Below are positions 27,265 to 35,824 of a DNA stretch of 64,000 nt, one piece after another. The notes under the pieces were generated by a model. The model did not search any database, was not told where the DNA came from, and saw only the letters and a list, made by a program, of their open reading frames with translations. Source of the DNA: Dickeya oryzae (GTDB taxonomy: Bacteria > Pseudomonadota > Gammaproteobacteria > Enterobacterales > Enterobacteriaceae); NCBI RefSeq assembly GCF_009372235.1, contig NZ_ML762920.1, forward strand, positions 1,112,697 to 1,176,696, written 5' to 3'. Each line of letters opens with the position of its first letter. The first letter of the stretch is position 1. A program made the translations under genes and the position numbers.

Positions 27265-28530
27265 TTATCGGTATCCCCACACCGTGAGCAGCAACGCCTG
27301 CAACGCCAGCGCCACATCCTCGGTCAACACGGCTTCGTCAGGATGATGGCTGATACCGCCCTTACAACGCATAAACAGCATACCCACCGGCCAACGTTCG
27401 GCGATAGCGATGGCATCATGCCCGGCACCGCTTGGCAGCAACAGGTTCTCACCTTGTACCTGCATCACCGCCGCCGACAACCGCTGTTGCAGCGTCTCAT
27501 CGCAGCGGGTGGCCGCAATACGGTAGTACTCTTGTGCATCGAAGGTACACCCGCGCTGCATGGCGATATCCTGCGCCAGTGTCAGCAGCCGTTGTAGCAG
27601 GGCATCGAGCGGCGTATCGTCCGGCCCGCGAATGTCCAGCGTCAGGCGTACCTCACCGGGAATCACATTGGCGGCACCGGGCAGGCACTGCAATGTACCA
27701 AAGGTTGCCACCAGATAAGGGTCGCTCTCGCGTGTCATCTGCTCTGCCTGCGTCATCCAGCTCGCCGCCGCCGCCAGGGCATCCTGACGTTGTGACATCG
27801 GCACGGTTCCGGCATGACCGGCGTGACCGGTAAACGTGCAGTTCAGCCGCCGGGCACCGTTAATAGCCGTGACCACGCCCAGCGCCAGTCCAGCCTGTTC
27901 CAGACACGGACCTTGTTCGATATGCAATTCCAGATAGGCCAGAATATCCGTTGCCGGTCGTGCCGCCTGAGCGATAGCGTCCGGGTCCAGCCCAACCTGT
28001 GTCAGCGCCTGCGCCACGGTAACGCCGTTGGCATCCGGGCGCGACAGCCAGCCCTCAGGCCAGGTGCCGGTCAGCCCACGACTGCCCAGCAGCGTGACAT
28101 CAAAACGGGTGCCTTCTTCGTCGCCAAAACCGACCACCTCCAGCGCCACCGGCAGTCGAATACCGTGCTGATGCAGGAATGACACCGTTTCAATCGCTGC
28201 CAGCACCCCGAGCATACCGTCGTAACGCCCGGCGTTACGCACGGTGTCCAGGTGTGAACCCATCAGCAGCGCCGGTGCGCCCGGCGTACTGCCTTCATAA
28301 CGACCGCAGATGTTACCCACACTGTCCTGCCACACCTGCATCCCGGCGTCACGCATCCACTCGCCGGTTTGCTGGTTGGCCTGCATATGCTGTGCCGACA
28401 GATAAACGCGGGTGAGCTGATCAGGGGTTTCACTGATGGCCGCCAGTTGATCGCAGCGCGTCATCACCCGTCGGGCGGCGGCCTGCGCATCAAAATCCGT
28501 CATCATGCCTTCCATCAGCACCTCGCTCAT
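27265..28530 (-). CDS. hpxK: Allantoate amidohydrolase (M20-type amidase, HpxK-like)
   Basis: 421 residues from ATG 28530, which overlaps the preceding stop (ATGA). Metal-dependent M20/carbamoylase family: LLMGSHLDTVRNAGRYDGMLG (His, Asp), VVGFGDEEGTRF (Glu-Glu), LELHIEQGPCLE and the lid-domain TGHAGHAGTVPM. The C-terminal SGAGHDAIAIA and GISHHPDEAV close the site. The expected reaction is allantoate to (S)-ureidoglycine, CO2 and ammonia, feeding the adjacent aminotransferase. Related N-carbamoyl-amino-acid hydrolases are close, so the substrate is assigned mainly by context. Confidence 0.87.
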   Translation of the reverse strand: MSEVLMEGMMTDFDAQAAARRVMTRCDQLAAISETPDQLTRVYLSAQHMQANQQTGEWMRDAGMQVWQDSVGNICGRYEGSTPGAPALLMGSHLDTVRNAGRYDGMLGVLAAIETVSFLHQHGIRLPVALEVVGFGDEEGTRFDVTLLGSRGLTGTWPEGWLSRPDANGVTVAQALTQVGLDPDAIAQAARPATDILAYLELHIEQGPCLEQAGLALGVVTAINGARRLNCTFTGHAGHAGTVPMSQRQDALAAAASWMTQAEQMTRESDPYLVATFGTLQCLPGAANVIPGEVRLTLDIRGPDDTPLDALLQRLLTLAQDIAMQRGCTFDAQEYYRIAATRCDETLQQRLSAAVMQVQGENLLLPSGAGHDAIAIAERWPVGMLFMRCKGGISHHPDEAVLTEDVALALQALLLTVWGYR

Positions 28531-29771
28531 GTCGACGCCTGCGTGGCGTCGTACACATTCCAGGCCGCCTGCAACGCCGCCCCTTGCACAGAACGGAAGC
28601 CAAGACGGTTCAGTACCGCTTCCAGCGCGGTCAGCGTTTGCATCACACAATCTTTGCGCGCGTTGTAGCCCATGGTGCCAATACGCCAGATTTTGCCCTG
28701 CAACGGCCCGAACGAGGTGCCGATTTCGATAGCGAAATCTTCCAGCAACAGCTTACGCACCTGCTCACCGTGAATACCCGACGGAATAACCACGCCCAGT
28801 ACGTTACTCATCTTGTTGGCGATGTCGCCGTAGGGCTGTAACCCCATGCCTTCAATACCAGCCAGCAGCGCCTTACCGTGCAACTGGTGACGGGCGATAC
28901 AGGCATCCAACCCCTCTTCCAGAATAATGCGCGCACATTCACGGGCGGCGAACAGCATGCTGGTGGCTTCGGTGTGGTGGTTCAACCGCTCCGGCCCCCA
29001 GTAATCCATGATCATGCCGAGGTCGAAATAGTTGGAATAAATCATCTCGTCGTCACCGTCCTGATGGTCGGTGGTGCGGATCCCCTGCTCTACGCACTTA
29101 CGCTGGCGAATCACCGCTTCCATACGTGAACTGAGCGTCACCGGCGAGCTGCCGGACGGGCCACCCAGGCATTTCTGCAACCCGGCAGAGACTGCATCGA
29201 GCCCCCAGGCATCGGTTTCCAACGGGTTACCGCCGAACGAGGCAGTGGCATCGGAGTAAAACAGGACGTCATGACGACGGCAGATCTCCCCGAGTTCCGC
29301 CAGCGGTTGCAGCATCGTCGTGGAGGTATCGCCTTGTACGGTAAGCAGCAGGCGGGGTTTTACCCGCTTGATGGCATCTTCTATCTGATCGGGCGTGAAT
29401 ACTTCACCCCACGGCACCTCGATGGTGTGAACATCGGCGCGGCAGCGGCGGGCAATCTCGCACAGCAAGTGGCCGAAACGGCCAAACACCGGCACCAGCA
29501 CCCGGTCACCAGGGCGGATCGCCGAGACCAGAATCGCCTCAATGCCGGCACGGGAGGTGCCGTCTACCAGCATGGTCCAGCGGTTGTCGGTACGGAACAG
29601 TTGGCGGTACAGCGCCATCACCTGGTTCATGTACCCGGTCATCGCCGGGTCATACTGCCCGACCAGTTGGCTGGCCATCGCGCGCAATACGCGCGGGTCG
29701 GCATTGATCGGGCCAGGTCCCATGAGCAAACGATGGGGCGGATTGATCTGCGCAAACAGGTCGTTAGGCAT
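28527..29771 (-). CDS. hpxJ: (S)-ureidoglycine-glyoxylate aminotransferase (PucG/HpxJ-like)
   Basis: 414 residues from ATG 29771, which follows CAGGAG by 8 bases; the frame is open to 29801. Class V PLP aminotransferase: LLMGPGPINADPRVL (18-32), MLVDGTSRAGIEAIL, YSDATASFGGNPL and the PLP lysine in VSAGLQKCLGGPSGSSPV. The GPSG and QGDTST motifs and the neighbouring amidohydrolase point to ureidoglycine plus glyoxylate giving oxalurate plus glycine, rather than serine-glyoxylate transamination. Translationally coupled to hpxK. Confidence 0.87.
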   Translation of the reverse strand: MPNDLFAQINPPHRLLMGPGPINADPRVLRAMASQLVGQYDPAMTGYMNQVMALYRQLFRTDNRWTMLVDGTSRAGIEAILVSAIRPGDRVLVPVFGRFGHLLCEIARRCRADVHTIEVPWGEVFTPDQIEDAIKRVKPRLLLTVQGDTSTTMLQPLAELGEICRRHDVLFYSDATASFGGNPLETDAWGLDAVSAGLQKCLGGPSGSSPVTLSSRMEAVIRQRKCVEQGIRTTDHQDGDDEMIYSNYFDLGMIMDYWGPERLNHHTEATSMLFAARECARIILEEGLDACIARHQLHGKALLAGIEGMGLQPYGDIANKMSNVLGVVIPSGIHGEQVRKLLLEDFAIEIGTSFGPLQGKIWRIGTMGYNARKDCVMQTLTALEAVLNRLGFRSVQGAALQAAWNVYDATQAST

Positions 29772-29833
29772 GTGATGAACTCCTGATGTCCTTGGTAACA
29801 TGAAAATCGTAATAGCCGATACCGCTCACGGCG

Positions 29834-30565
29834 CTATAGCCGTACCGAGGCGATAAACTGTTTCAGTTCGGCGGTCTGTGGGTTGGCAAACAGCGCATCG
29901 CCGCTCCCTTGTTCCCACACGGTACCCTGATGCATAAACACCACCCGATCGCCCACTTCGCGGGCAAAATTCATCTCGTGGGTGACCAGAATCAGCGTCA
30001 TGCCTTCAGCCGCCAGTTGCTCCAGCACCTTCAGCACTTCACCCACCAGTTCCGGGTCCAGCGCGGACGTAATTTCATCGCACAGCAGCACTTTCGGGTT
30101 CATCGCCAGCGCACGGGCGATCGCCACACGCTGCTGTTGGCCGCCGGACAAATTCGACGGGTAGTAATCGATACGCTCACCCAGCCCGACCTTCTCCAGC
30201 ATCTTCACCCCCAGTTCCCGGCACTCGGCGGCGCTTTTCCCCAGCACCAGCTTGGGTGCCAGCATCACGTTTTCCAACGCGGTCATATGCGGGAACAGGT
30301 TGAAGTTCTGGAAAATCATGCCGATAGAACGGCTGATCTCCCGCGCTTGCGAGTCGCGGTCGGTGACGGTCATTCCGCCCAGCTTGATACTGCCGTCCTG
30401 ATAGCCTTCCAGCCCGTTGATACAACGCAGCAGGGTGCTTTTGCCGGAACCGCTACGGCCGATGATGGAGATAACCTCGCCCGCATCAATATCCAGATCC
30501 ACCCCTTTCAGCACGTGGTTCTGGCCGTAATATTTATGAACCTGATTAATGGTGATGAGCGGCAT
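29834..30565 (-). CDS. ABC transporter ATP-binding protein, polar amino acid type
   Basis: 243 residues of the GlnQ/HisP type. Walker A is GRSGSGKST (about 36-44), the Q-loop is [10 protein letters not shown], the signature [10 protein letters not shown] and Walker [15 protein letters not shown], followed by the H-loop VTHEM. It overlaps the permease gene by 20 bases and is the last gene of a binding protein-permease-permease-ATPase operon that continues into hpxJ-hpxK. The cargo is unknown; the location suggests a ureide or its breakdown product. Confidence 0.93.
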   Translation of the reverse strand: MPLITINQVHKYYGQNHVLKGVDLDIDAGEVISIIGRSGSGKSTLLRCINGLEGYQDGSIKLGGMTVTDRDSQAREISRSIGMIFQNFNLFPHMTALENVMLAPKLVLGKSAAECRELGVKMLEKVGLGERIDYYPSNLSGGQQQRVAIARALAMNPKVLLCDEITSALDPELVGEVLKVLEQLAAEGMTLILVTHEMNFAREVGDRVVFMHQGTVWEQGSGDALFANPQTAELKQFIASVRL

Positions 30566-31202
30566 TGAATTTCTTCTCCAGATAACGGCTGTAGTACGAC
30601 AACGGATAACACAGCAGGAAATAACCCAGCGCCACCAGCCCGAACACCTTAAACGGCTGATACGTGACGTTGTTGAGCATGGTGCCGGCTTTCGTCAGGT
30701 CAACAAAACCAATAATTGACGCCAGTGCGGTGCCTTTAATCACCTGCACCGAAAACCCCACCGTCGGTGCAATGGCGATACGCATCGCCTGAGGCGCTAT
30801 CACCCGGGTCAACGTCTGTGTGAAGGTCAGCCCCAGACAACGACAGGCTTCCCACTGTCCTTTCGGCAACGCCTGTACGCTGCCGTGCCAGATATCCAGC
30901 AAGAACGCGCTGGTAAACAGCGTCAGTGCCAGTGAAGCCGCCGTCCACGGGCTGACATCGATACCGAACAACCCCAGCCCGAAAAACGCCAGAAACAGTT
31001 GCATCAGCAGTGGGGTGCCCTGAAACACATCGGCGTACAGCCGCGTCAGACGCATCGGCCAGCGGCGTTTCGTCAGGCGCAGCAACAACAGTGGTAACGT
31101 CACCACCGCGCCGCCAAAAAATGCCACCAGCGACAGCAACACCGTCCAGCGCCCGGCCAGCAGCAGGTTGCGCACAATATCCCAGTCAGTAAATGTCATC
31201 AT
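30546..31202 (-). CDS. ABC transporter permease, polar amino acid type (second subunit)
   Basis: 218 residues, five predicted membrane helices. It carries the HisM/GlnP family features RLYADVFQGTPLLMQLFLAFF and the EAA-like cytoplasmic loop WEACRCLGLTFTQTLTRVIAPQA. It probably forms a heterodimer with the upstream permease. The start overlaps the preceding stop by one base (TGATG). Confidence 0.92.
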   Translation of the reverse strand: MMTFTDWDIVRNLLLAGRWTVLLSLVAFFGGAVVTLPLLLLRLTKRRWPMRLTRLYADVFQGTPLLMQLFLAFFGLGLFGIDVSPWTAASLALTLFTSAFLLDIWHGSVQALPKGQWEACRCLGLTFTQTLTRVIAPQAMRIAIAPTVGFSVQVIKGTALASIIGFVDLTKAGTMLNNVTYQPFKVFGLVALGYFLLCYPLSYYSRYLEKKFNAAHHH

Positions 31203-31867
31203 CAGCGCGCTGTCCCCAGAAAACGTCGCCCGACCAGCAACAGCAGTTGACGCATCAGCATCGACAGCACCAGATAGCAGAGCGTGGTCACCAGATACAC
31301 CTCAAAACTGAGGAACGTCCGTGACTGAATTAAGTTAGCGGCAAAGGTCAGCTCTTCATACGACACCTGCGATACCACGGAGGAACCGAGCATCACGATG
31401 ATGCACTGACTGACCAGCGCCGGATAAATCCGTTGCAGCGCGGGCGGCAAAATCACCCGCGTAAAGGTCTGGGTGCGTGATAATCCCAGCACCCTCGCGG
31501 CTTCCCACTGGCCCTTCGGTGTCACCTGGATACCCGCACGAATAATCTCCGTGCTGTAAGCGCCCAGGTTCACCAGCATCGCCAGTAGGGCGGCCTGACC
31601 GGCGGTGAGTTTGAGCCCCAACCCCGGCAGACCAAACACGATGAAAAACAGTTGCACCACAAACGGCGTGTTACGGATCGCTTCGACGTACAGGCCCCAC
31701 AGGCGGCTGACGAAGGTTGGCTTACCGCTGCGTAATGCCGCACCGCAAATGCCGATGGCAATCCCGCCCAGTGTTGCCATCGCCGTCAATTGCACGGTGA
31801 CCCATAAACCGGCCAGTAACTCCGGCCAGTATGGCCACAGCGCCGCGAAATGAAGCTGATAAGTCAT
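31202..31867 (-). CDS. ABC transporter permease, polar amino acid type (first subunit)
   Basis: 221 residues with HisM/GlnP family motifs: LWGLYVEAIRNTPFVVQLFFIVFGLP and the EAA loop WEAARVLGLSRTQTFTRVILPPALQ. Several hydrophobic helices begin near residues 18-45. It follows the binding-protein gene by 9 bases and is coupled to the next permease. With the ATPase and binding protein it makes a complete importer. Confidence 0.92.
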   Translation of the reverse strand: MTYQLHFAALWPYWPELLAGLWVTVQLTAMATLGGIAIGICGAALRSGKPTFVSRLWGLYVEAIRNTPFVVQLFFIVFGLPGLGLKLTAGQAALLAMLVNLGAYSTEIIRAGIQVTPKGQWEAARVLGLSRTQTFTRVILPPALQRIYPALVSQCIIVMLGSSVVSQVSYEELTFAANLIQSRTFLSFEVYLVTTLCYLVLSMLMRQLLLLVGRRFLGTAR

Positions 31868-31876
31868 GGCGTATCC

Positions 31877-32668
31877 TTAGGCACCCAGATTGGCTGGCAG
31901 CGGCGCTTTCAGCCATTTCTCGGACAGGCCGTTAAGCGTGTTGTCCTTGAGCGCTTTTTCAATCAGTTCGTTGACTTTCGCCTTCAGCGCAGGCTCGTCC
32001 TTTTTCAGACCGATAAAGCAGGGCGAGTCTTTCAACATGAATTTGGCGACAGGCGCTTTCTCCGGGTTCTTCTCGGCAATCGCCGCCACTACCAGGTTAC
32101 CGGTAGCGATATACTGCACCTGACCGGACATATAAGCCGACAGCGTGGTGTTGTTGTCTTCGTAGCGCTTGATATCAGCAGTTTTTGGCGCGATATCGGT
32201 CAGCACCATGTCTTCCACCGCACCACGGGTTACCCCGACGGTTTTGCCTTGCAAGGCGTCAGGCGCCGTGACTGTCGTGTCTTTCGGACCGAACACGCCC
32301 AGGAAGAACGGTGCGTAAGCGCTGCTGAAGTCGATCACTTTTTCACGTTCCGCATTTTTACCCAGGCTGGAAATCACCAGATCCACCTTGTCGGTTTGCA
32401 AATACGGCACGCGGTTGGCGCTGCTCACCGGCACCAGCTGCAACTTTAGTTTCATCTCGCTGGCCAGATAACGGGCCATGTCGATGTCGTAACCCTGCGG
32501 CTGCAAATCAGTACCGACCGAGCCAAACGGCGGGAAATCCTGCGGCACCGCGACACGCAATACGCCGCGCTTCTGGATATCCTGCAGTTGATCCGCCATC
32601 GCTTGTCCAGCCTGAACCATCAACAGCGCTGCACCGACTACTGCCAAAACACGTTTTCCGATCTTCAT
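31877..32668 (-). CDS. Periplasmic substrate-binding protein of ABC transporter
   Basis: 263 residues from ATG 32668; a longer frame to 32713 lacks a signal-like start. The signal peptide is MKIGKRVLAVVGAALLMVQAGQAMA, cleaved before DQ. Family 3 solute-binding fold: VLRVAVPQDFPPFGSVGTDLQPQGYDIDMARYLA, VDLVISSLGKNAEREKVIDFSSAY and TVGVTRGAVEDMVL. The ligand is probably a small amino-acid-like ureide, judged from the surrounding genes only. First gene of the leftward operon. Two TTGCACCA copies lie 236-262 bases upstream. Confidence 0.93.
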   Translation of the reverse strand: MKIGKRVLAVVGAALLMVQAGQAMADQLQDIQKRGVLRVAVPQDFPPFGSVGTDLQPQGYDIDMARYLASEMKLKLQLVPVSSANRVPYLQTDKVDLVISSLGKNAEREKVIDFSSAYAPFFLGVFGPKDTTVTAPDALQGKTVGVTRGAVEDMVLTDIAPKTADIKRYEDNNTTLSAYMSGQVQYIATGNLVVAAIAEKNPEKAPVAKFMLKDSPCFIGLKKDEPALKAKVNELIEKALKDNTLNGLSEKWLKAPLPANLGA

Positions 32669-32943
32669 TGCTGTGCCCCCGGTTAAGTTAATTTGAAACC
32701 AAAGATTCTTCAATAAAAATATTGAAACCTTTGTTGCAGATTAAAAAGCAAAATGCATGCCAGATAATCAACCGGCATGACACGGCGATATGAAGAGAGC
32801 AGCACAGGCAGATTCAGGGAATAACGGCAAGTTTCATCGTCAGGAAGCGCGCCCGGCTTTCAACCTGCAGCGCACAATGACAGGGCATTAAAACGGGAAT
32901 TGATTGCACCAAAATAGAACATTTGCACCAGCGGAGCGCGCAA

Positions 32944-33783
32944 CTACCGCTGTTCCAGCTCGTCGAGTTGCAGGTAAAGATCGGCAATATCGTGGATACG
33001 TTGACGCCCTTGCGCCAGCATCTGGTGCAGTAACGCGTTGCTGATGAGGTTGACCAGGCTCATGGCCCCAGCATAGCTGTCAAACGCCGACACGCTATCC
33101 AGCGGTGCGCTCAACACCCAGCAAGCCAACGGCGGCAACGCGTGGACTTGCGGCTCACACAGCAGCAACACCGGAATCTGTCGGGTATGCAAGTGCTGCA
33201 GCAAAGGCTGAATCAGGCGTGGACGGCGACGGAACGCCACCACAATCACCACGTCCTGCTCGTCGAGGTCCGCCAGTTCCTCCGCCAGCGTCTGGCCGGG
33301 CTGCGCCAGTAACGGCACCTGCGGACGGATTTGCAGCAGTTGCTGACGCAGGTGTAATGCCACCGGGTAGCTGTTGCGCAGCCCAAGAATGCAGACGCGC
33401 CGGGCCTGCTGCAACGCGCCGATTACTGCACCGAACTGCTGTGGGTCTATCTGGTTGACCCATTGCGTCAGGTTAGCCATCTCCTGCTTGTAATGGCGCG
33501 CCAGCAGCGTATTGCCCTGCACCGCGTCCCGATTATCGGTCAACGGCATGCCGCTCTGGCGCAAGGTGCGCAGTTCATCGCGCATCTCGCGGTAACTGGG
33601 GTAGCCGAGGCGGCGGAACAGGCGGCTGACCGTCGCTTTGGAAACGCCACTCAGCCGCGCCAGTTCAGCGCTGTTATAGCTGATGAGGTCATCCAGGTGG
33701 TCAAAGATAAACTCCGCCACACGCTGCTCCTGCGGCGACAGTTCGCTGTACTGGCTGCGCAACCGTTCATCAATCTGCTTCAT
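32944..33783 (-). CDS. hpxU: RpiR/MurR-family regulator (HpxU-like)
   Basis: 279 residues from ATG 33783 with AAGGGC upstream; ATG 33798 is the alternative. The N-terminal RpiR helix-turn-helix (about 1-77) reads LSPQEQRVAEFIFDHLDDLISYNSAELARLSGVSKATVSRLFRRLGY. A SIS sugar-binding-like domain follows at about 115-255 (RRVCILGLRNSYPVALHLRQQL). It is divergent from hpxW, and the intergenic region holds a 15-bp tandem array, so autoregulation and control of hpxWXYZ are plausible. Confidence 0.85.
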   Translation of the reverse strand: MKQIDERLRSQYSELSPQEQRVAEFIFDHLDDLISYNSAELARLSGVSKATVSRLFRRLGYPSYREMRDELRTLRQSGMPLTDNRDAVQGNTLLARHYKQEMANLTQWVNQIDPQQFGAVIGALQQARRVCILGLRNSYPVALHLRQQLLQIRPQVPLLAQPGQTLAEELADLDEQDVVIVVAFRRRPRLIQPLLQHLHTRQIPVLLLCEPQVHALPPLACWVLSAPLDSVSAFDSYAGAMSLVNLISNALLHQMLAQGRQRIHDIADLYLQLDELEQR

Positions 33784-33819
33784 GCCTGCCCTTGTCATTA
33801 TCTAACATCTAAACGCTAT

Positions 33820-33879
33820 AAGTTTGATCGCGTCGGGTTTGAGCGCATTAAGTTTGAGCGCGGTAAGTTTGAGCGCTGT
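33820..33879. repeat. Four tandem 15-bp repeats between hpxU and hpxW
   Basis: Unit AAGTTTGAGCGCGGT at 33820, 33835, 33850 and 33865, with the TTTGA-CGC core kept in all copies. It lies 37 bases before hpxU and 131 before hpxW. It may be a multi-copy regulator site or a slippage array. Confidence 0.85.
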
Positions 33880-34009
33880 AACTTTTGTTTCATCTTTTCG
33901 ACGCTATGATGAACATAGCATACAACCGTCGGTCGGCAGCAAGCAGAAAAGATGGAACGGCTTTTGCTTAGCATCGACCACCCTACTGTCCACCAAGAGT
34001 CTTACCCTC

Positions 34010-35599
34010 ATGATGCAAAGTAATATCGCCCCGTCGGGCATGGCGGTCACACCGCATCATCTTGCCAGCGCCAGCGCACAGCGTGTGTTACGCGCCGGAG
34101 GTAATGCCATCGAAGCGATGGTCGCCGCGGCGGCGGCCATTGCCGTGGTGTATCCCCACATGAACAGCTTAGGCGGCGATGGTTTCTGGCTGATAGTGCC
34201 GCCGCAAGGCCAGCCTGTTGCCATTGACGCCAGTGGTGCCGCCGGTTCGCTGGCGACCCGCGCACGCTACGCCGGTGAAAGCCGTATTCCGCACCGTGGC
34301 CCCAACGCCGCGCTGACCGTCGCCGGGACGGTAGGCGGCTGGCAGGAAGCGCTAAATTACGCAGCAGAACTGGATCTGGGTGCTCCCCTGCCACTGACAC
34401 AGTTACTGGACGATGCCATCCACTATGCGCGCCACGGCATCCCGGTTACCCAGTCTCAGGAAGATGCGCTCACCAGTCGCCAGCACGAACTGCGCGATTT
34501 CTCCGAATTCTGCCGGGTCTTTATGCCTCAGGGTGCGATCCCCCGTACCGGCAGCCGTTTCACCCAGCCGGATCTGGCCGATACGCTGCAACAACTGGCA
34601 CAAGATGGGCTGGACAGCTTTTATCGCGGCGCGCTGGCCGCACGCATGACAAAACAGATGGCGGCGCTGGACATGCCGGTCACGCAGGAAGATTTGGCGA
34701 ATTACCGCGCCCGCCGTACCGTGCCATTGGTGTTGAAACACAGCCACGGCGAGGTCTTCAACCTCGCACCGCCCACACAAGGGTTGGTCTCACTGGCGAT
34801 TCTCGGCATTACCGACAGGCTGGGGATGGCCGATCTCAGCGACAGCCAGACCATTCACCGGGTAGTGGAAGCCACCAAACTGGCGTTTGGGCTACGCGAT
34901 ACCTACATCACCGATCCGACACTGATCACCCAGGATATTCAGGCCCTGCTGTCCGATAGCCACCTGAAAACGCTTGCGGAAACCGTCAACACCCGCGCCG
35001 CCGCGCCCTGGGGCGAGGGCAAAGGGCCGGGCGATACCGTCTGGATGGGCGTGTGCGATCGCCATGGGGTGTCGGTCTCGTTCATTCAGAGTATTTATCA
35101 CGAATTCGGCAGCGGCATGGTGCTGCCGGGTACTGGCGTGTTGTGGCAAAACCGTGGGGCGTCTTTCAGCCTGGACCCGAACCACTTGCTGGCGCTGGTA
35201 CCGGGTAAACAACCCTTTCACACACTGAACCCGGCGGCGGCGCGCCTGTCCGACGGGCGCACGATGGTCTATGGTTCGATGGGCGGTGACGGCCAGCCGC
35301 AGACACAAGCCGCGTTGTTTATTCGTCATGTGATGCAAGGAGTGCCGTTGCAACAGGCGATTACGGCACCGCGCTGGTTGCTGGGGCGCACCTGGGGGCA
35401 GTCGACCGATACGCTCAAGCTGGAGGATCGGTTCATGCCCGCTACCATTGATGCGCTGCGTACCCTCGGTCACGATGTGGAACTGCTTGCCGGATTTAGC
35501 GAAACCGTCGGTCACGCCGGTGCGATTGTCCGCCACGTCAACGGCATGCTGGAAGGTGCCAGCGACCCGCGCAGCAACGGCAGCGCAGCCGGTTATTAA
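34010..35599 (+). CDS. hpxW: Gamma-glutamyltransferase-family Ntn hydrolase (HpxW-like oxamate amidohydrolase)
   Basis: 529 residues from ATG 34010; the frame is open from 33824 but the extra part is encoded by tandem repeats and lacks a ribosome site. N-terminal ASASAQRVLRAGGNAIEAMVAAAAA and MNSLGGDGFWLI are typical of gamma-glutamyltransferases. The self-cleavage nucleophile should be Thr343 in GPGDTVWMGVCDRHG, followed by GSGMVLPGTGVLWQN. There is no signal peptide, so it is cytoplasmic. The Klebsiella homologue HpxW hydrolyses oxamate to oxalate and ammonia. First gene of hpxWXYZ. Confidence 0.87.
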   Translation: MMQSNIAPSGMAVTPHHLASASAQRVLRAGGNAIEAMVAAAAAIAVVYPHMNSLGGDGFWLIVPPQGQPVAIDASGAAGSLATRARYAGESRIPHRGPNAALTVAGTVGGWQEALNYAAELDLGAPLPLTQLLDDAIHYARHGIPVTQSQEDALTSRQHELRDFSEFCRVFMPQGAIPRTGSRFTQPDLADTLQQLAQDGLDSFYRGALAARMTKQMAALDMPVTQEDLANYRARRTVPLVLKHSHGEVFNLAPPTQGLVSLAILGITDRLGMADLSDSQTIHRVVEATKLAFGLRDTYITDPTLITQDIQALLSDSHLKTLAETVNTRAAAPWGEGKGPGDTVWMGVCDRHGVSVSFIQSIYHEFGSGMVLPGTGVLWQNRGASFSLDPNHLLALVPGKQPFHTLNPAAARLSDGRTMVYGSMGGDGQPQTQAALFIRHVMQGVPLQQAITAPRWLLGRTWGQSTDTLKLEDRFMPATIDALRTLGHDVELLAGFSETVGHAGAIVRHVNGMLEGASDPRSNGSAAGY

Positions 35600-35626
35600 T
35601 CTTTCAACCCGATGAAGGTGCTGATT

Positions 35627-35824
35627 ATGAAAAACAAGGATATCGATCAGGACATGCTGGCCGTGTACCTGCAACAAATGGAAACCCTGATGGGGCTGGA
35701 CCTGGATGAGAGCCGCCGTCAGGAATTGCACGTCCAGTTCAGCCGCATCGCCGCCATGGCGCAACCGCTGATGGCGTTTACGTTGGATGAGCGTCAGGAA
35801 GTGGCGGGGGTCTATCAGCCATGA
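35627..35824 (+). CDS. hpxX: HpxX/AtzG-like small subunit (DUF4089)
   Basis: 65 residues from ATG 35627, which has GAAGG 8 bases upstream; the frame is open from 35612. It is an all-helical small protein with a pattern LAVYLQQMETLMGLDLDESRRQELHVQFSRIAAMAQPL, as in AtzG. AtzG binds and stabilises the amidase AtzE. It overlaps the amidase gene by 4 bases, which fits a stoichiometric complex. Confidence 0.85.
   Translation: MKNKDIDQDMLAVYLQQMETLMGLDLDESRRQELHVQFSRIAAMAQPLMAFTLDERQEVAGVYQP

Noticed and set aside
33824..34009. N-terminal extension of HpxW by 62 codons
   Set aside because: The extension is encoded by the 15-bp tandem array (repeating SALSLSAV-like residues) and has no ribosome site; the family begins near the 34010 ATG.
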